22,053 nt of DNA, taken from NCBI GenBank assembly GCA_003096235.1, contig PIXT01000090.1, positions 1-22,053 on the forward strand. The letters are read 5' to 3'. This DNA is from Candidatus Bathyarchaeum sp. Lineage in GTDB: Archaea; Thermoproteota; Bathyarchaeia; Bathyarchaeales; Bathyarchaeaceae. Made by a program: the position numbers and the translations under genes. A model generated the notes under the pieces. It ran no database searches and had not been told where the DNA came from. It saw only the letters and a list, made by a program, of their open reading frames with translations. Positions 14,711-20,803 of the stretch are shown piece by piece (the stretch's first letter is position 1; each line of letters opens with the position of its first letter).

Positions 14711-15064
14711 ATGAAGTTTGTTAAGTTAACTAAAGAAGGGTGGCTGGAGAGGCAGGGTTATTCTAAGAAGATCTTGCTTACTGAAAAAGACCTGAAATCT
14801 AAGGGTAACATTGTTCAGATTGTTAAGAACAAGGCTCATACAGAAATAAAGCCTCATTATCACAAAAACATGATTGAAGTATATCATATTCTACAAGGAA
14901 ACGCTGTTGTTTTCTGCGGAGACACAAGAGTCAGAGCAGAGTCAGGAGACACGCTACTATGTGAACCAAAAGAAGTTCATGGTTTAGTTAACGATACAGA
15001 CGAGGATTTCCTGTTTGCTGTTTTCAAAATCAACGCAAACGATGAAGACATGTACTGGCTATAG
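14711..15064 (+). CDS. Small single-domain cupin protein
   Basis: The 117-residue protein forms one beta-barrel. The cupin motifs are IKPHYHKNMIEVYHILQG (metal ligands His49, His51, Glu56) and GDTLLCEPKEVHGL (His90), so a metal site is intact. The substrate is unknown: such single cupins include isomerases, dioxygenases and sugar-binding proteins. ATG at 14711 is preferred over the in-frame ATG at 14663 because GGAAGGTGA sits 7 bp before it and the likely promoter is at 14658. It stands alone, divergent from RIO1 and ending 3 bp from the convergent DUF424 gene. Confidence 0.8.
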   Translation: MKFVKLTKEGWLERQGYSKKILLTEKDLKSKGNIVQIVKNKAHTEIKPHYHKNMIEVYHILQGNAVVFCGDTRVRAESGDTLLCEPKEVHGLVNDTDEDFLFAVFKINANDEDMYWL

Positions 15065-15067
15065 CGT

Positions 15068-15370
15068 CTAGATTTTGACGATTTGTGCGTGGGGAACACC
15101 ACAAATATTTAGAACTGCATCAGGATGGACAAGACCCTTTTCTATGGCTTTTTTTACGATGTTAGGTCCAACCATGTTCACAACTGTAGACTCTTCCATC
15201 AACTCAACTGCGTCGTCCACAGGTATTTTTGGACCTTTATAGAATTCTTCTCCCACCTTGAAAACTATTTTTCCATCCTTCAGAATCTCACCTAGCAGCT
15301 CCTCGTCACAGGCTGCAAGAAGCACATGCTCTCCACATTTACTAAGCTTGGCGTAGACATCCAAGGTCAA
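15068..15370 (-). CDS. DUF424 family protein
   Basis: The 100-residue protein contains GEHVLLAACDEELLGEILKD and FYKGPKIPVDDAVELM, then VNMVGPNIVKKAIEKGLVHPDAVLNICGVPHAQIVKI. This matches the archaeal DUF424 family, a conserved protein of unknown function often found with translation genes. The TTG at 15370 (or 15364) is chosen as start: it is 5 bp after the aIF2-beta stop and yields the usual family length. The ATG at 15418 would overlap aIF2-beta by 43 bp with a non-homologous leader. It forms an operon with aIF2-beta. Confidence 0.8.
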   Translation of the reverse strand: MTLDVYAKLSKCGEHVLLAACDEELLGEILKDGKIVFKVGEEFYKGPKIPVDDAVELMEESTVVNMVGPNIVKKAIEKGLVHPDAVLNICGVPHAQIVKI

Positions 15371-15375
15371 GAACT

Positions 15376-15780
15376 CTACAATGTTGATATTGATGATTTT
15401 GCTCCACAGGCTTCGCAAACCAGAAACAAAAAGCGCCGATCTTTAACGATCTTTGTGTCTGGACGAGTGCAAACTGGACAAACTACAAACTCTTTGATGT
15501 ATCTTTGGATTAGCCGCTCAAAGGTGTCATACCCGAATTTTCCCTGAAAGATTGCACGATTTCTTTGCATTGTTGCAGCCGTAGCCATTTCTCCTGAAAA
15601 GAATTTTAGCACATGACGGGGCTCCCTGTTGAGGGCATCACATATTTCTTTAAAATTAGATAAGATTGTACGCATGCCTATGATGAAGCTGCGAGGCTTT
15701 GGAACCTCGAATCGTTTGTGCTCACGAATATCTGAAGGAAGCTGCGATTGAGCACGTTCAAGTAGTTCTCTGTAGTTCAT
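15376..15780 (-). CDS. Translation initiation factor aIF2, beta subunit
   Basis: The 134-residue subunit of the aIF2 heterotrimer brings initiator tRNA to the ribosome. It has a short N-terminal helix (MNYRELLERAQSQLP) that contacts the gamma subunit, a central alpha/beta domain (FIIGMRTILSNFKEICDALNREPRHVLKFF) and a C-terminal zinc ribbon with Cys101/Cys104 (CPVC) and Cys122/Cys125 (CEAC). ATG at 15780 is preferred over one five codons upstream (15795): it matches the family N-terminus, and the AATAAAAG element at 15814-15821 predicts transcription starting near 15792. It is followed by DUF424. Confidence 0.96.
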   Translation of the reverse strand: MNYRELLERAQSQLPSDIREHKRFEVPKPRSFIIGMRTILSNFKEICDALNREPRHVLKFFSGEMATAATMQRNRAIFQGKFGYDTFERLIQRYIKEFVVCPVCTRPDTKIVKDRRFLFLVCEACGAKSSISTL

Positions 15781-15813
15781 CCTTAACGCCTGCATTACAG
15801 GAGTTTTGCCCTC

Positions 15814-15821
15814 AATAAAAG
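15814..15821 (-). promoter_or_regulatory. TATA-like element for the aIF2-beta operon
   Basis: CTTTTATT on the minus strand is centred about 38 bp before the ATG at 15780, predicting a start near 15792. Confidence 0.35.
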
Positions 15822-15888
15822 CCCTTCTCTTTTTCTCAACAACAGGTTACGTGCTTTCTTTGGAGCGACCACAAAACATATTGTCTTT

Positions 15889-15905
15889 GTAATACAATGT
15901 ATTAC
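15889..15905. promoter_or_regulatory. 17-bp inverted repeat, possible operator
   Basis: GTAATAC and GTATTAC are perfect inverted copies around AAT. The repeat ends one base before GTG at 15906 and would cover the region between the possible TATA element CATATT (about 15878-15883) and the transcript start of the small-gene pair, where repressors bind. It is also upstream of the divergent aIF2-beta operon. Confidence 0.4.
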
Positions 15906-15924
15906 GTGAACAGGGGGAAGAACA

Positions 15925-16176
15925 CTGGGACTTTTAGACAGCGTAAGCTACGTTTTCACGCGACTGGCACTCAGATTTGAAATTTTCTTTCCCCAAGTCA
16001 TCGGGTTCTACATAAAACGCAAGCTGAAAGAATACAAAGAAAACGAAATGATAACAGATTATAATGTAAAAGCTAGGCGGCGAGGAAAGTACCATTACTG
16101 CTTTGATGTGGACCTGTTTGTGAAAATCGAGAAAGGAGGTGAAATTTCATGGTTGAAGAAAAAAAGGGACATGTGA
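15925..16176 (+). CDS. Unrecognised small basic protein, start uncertain
   Basis: An open frame of 83 residues reads LGLLDSVSYVFTRLALRFE, then IFFPQVIGFYIKRKLKEYKE, a Lys/Arg-rich middle and FDVDLFVKIEKGGEISWLKK. Composition looks coding, with a hydrophobic N-terminal half and a basic C-terminal half. No ATG, GTG or TTG lies between the preceding stop (15907) and residue 41, so either CTG at 15925 is used (a G-rich AGGGGGAAG lies upstream) or the G5 run at 15913-15917 has one G too many, in which case GTG at 15906 reads in frame. Its end overlaps the next small gene by 28 bp. Family unknown. Confidence 0.5.
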   Translation: MGLLDSVSYVFTRLALRFEIFFPQVIGFYIKRKLKEYKENEMITDYNVKARRRGKYHYCFDVDLFVKIEKGGEISWLKKKRDM

Positions 16177-16292
16177 AAGTTAGTTTAGATGTGGAGATAA
16201 ACGCTGCCCTGATGGACATGATGAAAGAGTGCATGGAAAATATGCCTCAAGCGATACAAATGATTACTGAACACCAAAAAAAGAAAGAGTGA
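16149..16292 (+). CDS. Unrecognised 47-residue small protein
   Basis: The product MVEEKKGHVKVSLDVEINAA continues with an amphipathic Met-rich helix (LMDMMKECMENMPQAIQMI) and a basic end (TEHQKKKE). GGAGGTGA, a near-perfect Shine-Dalgarno sequence, lies 6 bp before the ATG, the strongest in the window, which makes translation likely despite the size. It begins inside the end of the previous small gene in another frame, so the two form a pair. A short beta strand followed by a helix is the likely fold. Not recognised. Confidence 0.7.
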   Translation: MVEEKKGHVKVSLDVEINAALMDMMKECMENMPQAIQMITEHQKKKE

Positions 16293-16326
16293 ACAGACAG
16301 CTTATTGTGCAAAAATATTGAAGACT

Positions 16327-16341
16327 GAAGTAGGGTACTTC
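16327..16341. other. Short hairpin after the small-gene pair
   Basis: GAAGTA, GGG, TACTTC is a perfect 6-bp stem with a 3-base loop, 35 bp past the stop of the 47-residue gene. No T-run follows, so a terminator role is uncertain. Confidence 0.3.
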
Positions 16342-16410
16342 GTAAAAACATAAAACCACAGGCAAGATGAGAACTTTCTTGGTTAGAGACAGGGCTAAAA
16401 CAGAAAATCC

Positions 16411-16417
16411 TTAAATC
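16411..16417 (+). promoter_or_regulatory. TATA-like element for the tRNA gene
   Basis: TTAAATC after an A-rich stretch (AAAATCC) lies about 40 bp before the mature 5' end, giving a predicted start near 16440 and a short 5' leader for RNase P. Confidence 0.4.
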
Positions 16418-16453
16418 TTAACTTGACAATCGGGTAATAAGACAATTTACGGA

Positions 16454-16531
16454 GGGCCCGTAGCTCAGTTTGGTTAGAGCGCCAGGCTCATAACCTGGTG
16501 GTCGCCGGTTCAAGTCCGGCCGGGCCCACCA
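16454..16531 (+). tRNA. tRNA with CAU anticodon (Met elongator or Ile2), CCA encoded
   Basis: All arms fold: acceptor GGGCCCG/CGGGCCC, D arm GCTC/GAGC, anticodon stem CCAGG/CCTGG with loop CTCATAA (anticodon CAT), T arm GCCGG/CCGGC with loop TTCAAGT, discriminator A, then CCA. No intron. The anticodon stem lacks the three G-C pairs of initiator tRNA, so it is either elongator Met or the Ile tRNA whose C34 is changed to agmatidine. The GGGCCCG acceptor hints at Ile2. Confidence 0.95.
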
Positions 16532-16575
16532 AAAATGGAATAACAATCAATTATAGTCGACGAATGGATTAATTC

Positions 16576-16583
16576 TATATATA
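16576..16583 (+). promoter_or_regulatory. TATA box for the ABC transporter operon
   Basis: TATATATA is centred 26-27 bp before the ATG at 16606, so transcription should begin on the start codon (leaderless). Confidence 0.6.
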
Positions 16584-16605
16584 ACGTAACTAAATAGATC
16601 AATTC

Positions 16606-17532
16606 ATGTCACTAATTGTTGCTGACGGCATATCAAAAAGGTACGGTAAAGTAGTTGCTGTGGAAAGCTTAAACTTGCAACTTAATGAAGGCTCTGTCAC
16701 GGCTTTGATTGGTCCCAACGGTGCGGGAAAAACAACCACCATTAAGATGATTCTTGGTTTGCTAAAGCCAGATAAAGGCAGCGTTAAGGTTTTTGGTCAA
16801 GACCCTTGGGATAATACGGCTATCAGGTCTATGATTGGTGTAGTTTATGAGAAAGCGTTTTTTCCATCGCATCAGAAAACGTTGTATTATCTGCAGAGGG
16901 TTTGCCGAATTTTTGGAGTAGCTGAGTCTCGGGCGATGGAGGTTCTAAAATCAGTGAATTTGGAGGATGCTTGTGACCGGGAGATTAGGGCTCTTTCTGC
17001 GGGTATGCTGCAAAAGTTTGCTATTGCGCATGCTCTTGTTCATAAGCCTAAGTTGATTGTGGCGGATGAGATGACGGCTAATCTTGATCCTCAGGCGAGA
17101 AGTGAGCTTTTGGATCTTGTTTTGCGGCTTAACAGGGACGAGAAGGTGACGTTTCTTCTTTCTTCGCATATTCTTCCAGAGTTGAGTAGGGTATGTGATT
17201 CTGTGGCGATTATTAACAAGGGTAAGGTTTGGGCTTTTGGAAGATTGTCTGAACTTTACAACAAGTATGCGATAGGTATTATCAGGGTCTCCACGGACAA
17301 CCCTGAGGCGTTAGCTTCTGAAATTAGTAATCTGAACTATATTCAAGATTTGAGGACAGATATTAGGGGAATTTCGGTTAGGGTAGCTGAGGGAAACGAG
17401 GATGAACTTTATGAGGATGTTCCTAAGCTGGCGAAGAAAGTTAAAGCTAAAGTTTTGGGGATAGAAACGGGAAGCGCCTCATTGGAGGAATTATATAGGT
17501 TAGCGGTTGACGCAAAGGAAGGAGGAAAATAA
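16606..17532 (+). CDS. ABC transporter ATP-binding protein
   Basis: The 308-residue ATPase has Walker A GPNGAGKT (36-43), the signature LSAGM (130-134, in place of LSGGQ), Walker B LIVADE (150-155), D-loop ANLD and the H-loop His188. The C-terminal 90 residues form an extra domain typical of ABC-2 exporters (CcmA/NatA/DrrA type). With the next two genes it forms a membrane export system. The substrate is unknown. The Q-loop position reads YEKAF, with Glu where Gln is usual, as seen in some ABC-2 ATPases. Leaderless start. Confidence 0.93.
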   Translation: MSLIVADGISKRYGKVVAVESLNLQLNEGSVTALIGPNGAGKTTTIKMILGLLKPDKGSVKVFGQDPWDNTAIRSMIGVVYEKAFFPSHQKTLYYLQRVCRIFGVAESRAMEVLKSVNLEDACDREIRALSAGMLQKFAIAHALVHKPKLIVADEMTANLDPQARSELLDLVLRLNRDEKVTFLLSSHILPELSRVCDSVAIINKGKVWAFGRLSELYNKYAIGIIRVSTDNPEALASEISNLNYIQDLRTDIRGISVRVAEGNEDELYEDVPKLAKKVKAKVLGIETGSASLEELYRLAVDAKEGGK

Positions 17533-17535
17533 AGG

Positions 17536-18357
17536 GTGAGAAAAGGTAAACCGTTTCTGGAAGTTTTAGCATCTGCGATTCATGAAGATTACAGGTTCCC
17601 GTTTCTTGAAGTTTTTGCGTTCCTGTACGCATTAGGAACATTTGTGTTTGCCAGTTTTGGGGTAACCATCATTACTAGTCAAGATGCCGCAAGTCAAGTC
17701 ACAGCAACCGCTAACGAAGCTGTAGCCTATGGTGCAGTGAGCTCGATTCTCAGCTTACCTTTATTCATCTTTATCATACTTGTTTTCAAAAACATCGCCT
17801 ACGGTTTGGGAAGCGATTTGGAAAAAGGAATAATTCAAACATACTTTTCGTATCCCCTCAAGAGACATGCAATATTAACAGCAAAACTCATTTCAGCGCT
17901 CGGAGTTGCTTTACTTTTGTTTTTGGGCATACAAATTTCTGGGCTTTACATTTTAGCTCCCGACATCATAGTGCCCCAGATAGGTACTGTGCTTTTGACT
18001 TATGCCGCAAGCTTGAGCTATCCTCTTCTTATCGCGGGAATAATGTTGCTACTGACGCTCAAACTTAGAAGAGGCGGGATATCGCTTGTTATTGGATTAG
18101 TGCTATACTTTTCTATGAGCATAGTCTCGGGAATTGCAACAATTTTTGCTATATTTACTAAGAACCCAATAGCTCTTCAGATAATATCAGCAATTTCTCC
18201 AAGCATTACTTTGCAACAGTATTATGGAGGAATTCTTGGAAACTTTTGGGCTCCAACATTCTCAGAGATTATAGTTTACACAGGAGTCAGCTACGTGATT
18301 GTTGGGTTCGTATTCGTTTTGGGGTACACCTACTTCAGCAGGAGGCTTAACCTATGA
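17536..18357 (+). CDS. ABC-2 type transporter permease
   Basis: The 273-residue membrane protein has about six helices (roughly 24-46, 66-86, 112-140, 150-175, 181-207, 247-266). The cytoplasmic loop LGSDLEKGIIQTYFSYPLKR between helices 2 and 3 is the coupling motif of ABC-2 permeases. It starts with GTG at 17536, 3 bp after the ATPase stop; a GGAGG ribosome binding site lies within the end of that gene. It pairs with the ATPase as the exporter channel. Confidence 0.88.
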   Translation: MRKGKPFLEVLASAIHEDYRFPFLEVFAFLYALGTFVFASFGVTIITSQDAASQVTATANEAVAYGAVSSILSLPLFIFIILVFKNIAYGLGSDLEKGIIQTYFSYPLKRHAILTAKLISALGVALLLFLGIQISGLYILAPDIIVPQIGTVLLTYAASLSYPLLIAGIMLLLTLKLRRGGISLVIGLVLYFSMSIVSGIATIFAIFTKNPIALQIISAISPSITLQQYYGGILGNFWAPTFSEIIVYTGVSYVIVGFVFVLGYTYFSRRLNL

Positions 18358-18926
18358 AACGTTCGATAACTATGCTGGGGCGTTTAGGAACTGTTCTAGT
18401 TGCCATAAGCTTAGCGTTGATTCTAGTTTCTCTTATTCCTCAACTTGATTTACTAAATTATCAGGTGACCAGAGAGTTATCTCCAGAACAGGTCTTCGCA
18501 AGCGGTTCTCAAGCTCTTAGTCCACAACAAGGATTTGGGTTAAAAGTTACAACCGAAGACACCATCAACATCTACCTGTTAGAAATAAGCAATCAAGACC
18601 CACTTCCTGAGGTTAACCTGCTCTTTGATAATGCGACAGAGCTGCAAGAATTTTTAGACGCAAATCCTGAGCTGATCATCTGGGAAAATAACCTAGAAAA
18701 TGAGCAGTTCGAGGAGAGTTTTACTCCAACCAAGGTCGTGGATGTAACGCTTGTCTTTTATAATCCAACCTCAGAAGTGGTCACCGTGGATTATGAGTTG
18801 ACATTGACCAGCAGTGTGGCACCCAAAGAAAAAGTTCAAAACATATCGTTGTGGACAACTCTGATTGGAATCATATTGGCGATTCCTTGGCTTGTAAACC
18901 GTTGGAAACAAAGAAAACAAAACTAG
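18354..18926 (+). CDS. Membrane-anchored protein of the ABC operon, function unknown
   Basis: The 190-residue protein has an N-terminal helix (about 9-29), an extracytoplasmic domain of about 130 residues rich in acidic residues and beta strands (KVTTEDTINIYLLEISNQ, VVDVTLVFYNPTSEVVTVDY) and a C-terminal helix (about 166-184) with a basic tail. Its ATG overlaps the permease stop by 4 bp, a coupled arrangement that suggests an accessory subunit, perhaps substrate-binding or assembly. Family not recognised. Confidence 0.75.
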   Translation: MKRSITMLGRLGTVLVAISLALILVSLIPQLDLLNYQVTRELSPEQVFASGSQALSPQQGFGLKVTTEDTINIYLLEISNQDPLPEVNLLFDNATELQEFLDANPELIIWENNLENEQFEESFTPTKVVDVTLVFYNPTSEVVTVDYELTLTSSVAPKEKVQNISLWTTLIGIILAIPWLVNRWKQRKQN

Positions 18927-18964
18927 AACTATATTCAGATGCTTACAATTTGTTAGTATAATTT

Positions 18965-20209
18965 GTGGCAAAAGATTTACACAGCGCATGCACAGTTTTG
19001 GTAAGGAGCAATGCTGACGTGATAGGTGACCTCGATAATATTCTAGCCGCGAAAGATGTAGAGGCTTTGTTTCTTTACTCGGACAGTTTCAGAGATGCTA
19101 ACATGTATTACCTAACAGAGTTTTTGGCTCCAGACCCATTTGTATTTCTAAAAAGAACTGACGAGGACCCCATCATTGTGGTTAGCCAAATGGAGTATGC
19201 ACGAGCCCAAAAACAGTCTATTGTCAAAGATGTGCGGTCATATTTTGACTATGATTACATGACGGCAGTGAAGTCTGTAAAAGAGCCTCAGCTGGGCGCA
19301 ATACAGTTCATTGCAAATATAATAAAACAAGAGCTTGGTAGGGAAACAAAGATTTGTGTGCCTCCAAGTTTTCCAGTAATCTTGGCTGATGTACTAAGAG
19401 CTGAGGGCTTGACGATTGAACCAACTCTTGGCGTTGTCGAGAAAGCCAGAGAAACAAAAGATAAGCACGAAGTAGAGACAATTAAACAGATACAGCAGAT
19501 TAACGAAGAAGTTACTACACAAGCAATAGAGTTAATCGCAAACTCTGAGGTTGGCACCAACAAAACTTTGCGTAGTAACGGAGAGCCTCTGACTGTTGGC
19601 AAGGTAAAATCGTTTTTTGGACACAAACTCCTAGAAAATGGATGCTTGCCCGAAGAAGACATCATAGTTGCATGTGGTCCAAAATCTTCTGATCCACTCT
19701 ATGTCGGCGAGACAGAAGACGTACTCAAGGCAGACCAACCGATAATACTTGACATTTACCCGCGGAGTATCCAGAAACGCTACTGGACAGATATGACCCG
19801 AACCGTAGTAAGGGGAAAAGCCTCAAGAAAAGTCAAGAAAATGTTTGATGCTGTTGTTGAAGCAAAAGATGCTTCTTTAGATGCTATCCACGCTGGAGCC
19901 GTGGGAAGCGACGTCTATGATGTTTGTTGTGACGCATTAGAGAAAAGTGGCTACGAAACCACTAGAAGAGGAAACAAAGTGACTCGAGGAATGACGCATA
20001 GTCTTGGGCACGGGGTTGGGTTGCAGATACATGAAAGCCCTAGAATTGGCGAATTCTCCACTTTTGCTTTGAAAGAGCACAGTGTCGTAACAGTTGAACC
20101 TGGAATATATGACCCCGACGTAGGCGGAGTACGATTAGAGGACATTATTGAAGTGACAAAGTCTGGATACAGTAACCTGACAAGGATGGAGACGCAGCTA
20201 GAAATCTGA
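18965..20209 (+). CDS. M24 metallopeptidase, Xaa-Pro aminopeptidase/dipeptidase-like
   Basis: The 414-residue cytoplasmic enzyme has an N-terminal creatinase-type domain (FRDANMYYLTEFLAPDPF) and a C-terminal pita-bread domain with all five metal ligands: Asp263 (ILDIYP), Asp276 (TDMTRT), His349 (GHGVGLQIHE), Glu378 (VEPGIY) and Glu392 (RLEDII). It should release the N-terminal residue from X-Pro peptides. The loop between the two Asp ligands is 13 residues apart, slightly longer than the usual 11. The start is GTG at 18965; no clear Shine-Dalgarno. It is 38 bp after the ABC operon and may have its own promoter (AACTATATT near 18926-18934). Confidence 0.9.
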   Translation: MAKDLHSACTVLVRSNADVIGDLDNILAAKDVEALFLYSDSFRDANMYYLTEFLAPDPFVFLKRTDEDPIIVVSQMEYARAQKQSIVKDVRSYFDYDYMTAVKSVKEPQLGAIQFIANIIKQELGRETKICVPPSFPVILADVLRAEGLTIEPTLGVVEKARETKDKHEVETIKQIQQINEEVTTQAIELIANSEVGTNKTLRSNGEPLTVGKVKSFFGHKLLENGCLPEEDIIVACGPKSSDPLYVGETEDVLKADQPIILDIYPRSIQKRYWTDMTRTVVRGKASRKVKKMFDAVVEAKDASLDAIHAGAVGSDVYDVCCDALEKSGYETTRRGNKVTRGMTHSLGHGVGLQIHESPRIGEFSTFALKEHSVVTVEPGIYDPDVGGVRLEDIIEVTKSGYSNLTRMETQLEI

Positions 20210-20217
20210 AAACTGTT

Positions 20218-20505
20218 TTAGCCGCCACTCATAAGAGACATCAACAGGACATTGTCGCCTTCAGATAGTTTGGCGTTCAATCCGCCAAGTTGTCCAATGA
20301 ACACTCCGTTGATTGTGACAGAAAAACCTGTTTTAATGTCGTTTACTCCTGGTTCGTAAACTTCTTTTTTGAATGCTGCGCCGTGGATTCCAGCTAGTTT
20401 GTTTAGTAGGTCACGTAGTGAGGAGTTGTCTTCTATTTCGAGGTGGTCTTCTCGTTTGTTTAGCATGTTTTTGATGTAGCCGAGGTATTGGACTGTAACT
20501 TTCAA
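20218..20505 (-). CDS. MoaD/SAMP-like beta-grasp sulfur carrier
   Basis: The 95-residue ubiquitin-fold protein starts MKVTVQYLGYIKNML and ends LLMSLMSGG; the C-terminal Gly-Gly is the site activated by an E1-like MoeB/UbaA enzyme. Known relatives are MoaD (sulfur donor for molybdopterin/tungstopterin) and archaeal SAMPs (protein modifiers); sequence cannot separate them. The neighbouring tungsten aldehyde ferredoxin oxidoreductase favours the cofactor role. The start is TTG at 20505 with GGTGA 6 bp upstream. It is divergent from the oxidoreductase gene and convergent with the M24 peptidase. Confidence 0.85.
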   Translation of the reverse strand: MKVTVQYLGYIKNMLNKREDHLEIEDNSSLRDLLNKLAGIHGAAFKKEVYEPGVNDIKTGFSVTINGVFIGQLGGLNAKLSEGDNVLLMSLMSGG

Positions 20506-20741
20506 GCTTTTTCACCAGTTTAGCCAAACTTTTCAAAGGTGTTGAGGTGTTTGTTGGTTGTATTACGTTGTGAGTGAACTTATTTATCGGTTATTGTGTT
20601 GTTGTGTGTGATTGGAGGGTTTTAGTAGTAATTCAGTTTTGTTAAGTTCCGTTATGCATTGCAAATAATATCGATGAAATAAATGCTTTTGTCCGAAAAA
20701 ATTGTCAAGATAATGTTTCTGTTGAAGCCGAAAAGATAAAG

Positions 20742-20753
20742 ATTAATATTTAT
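20742..20753 (+). promoter_or_regulatory. TATA box for aldehyde ferredoxin oxidoreductase
   Basis: The run ATTAATATTTAT predicts a transcript start near 20774 and a leader of about 30 nt carrying the GGAGGA ribosome binding site at 20792-20797. The rest of 20506-20741 holds the MoaD promoter and nothing else recognised. Confidence 0.45.
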
Positions 20754-20803
20754 CTATCTGATTCACCTAATTCTCTCCAAAAGTGTTCGATGGAGGATTA
20801 AGT

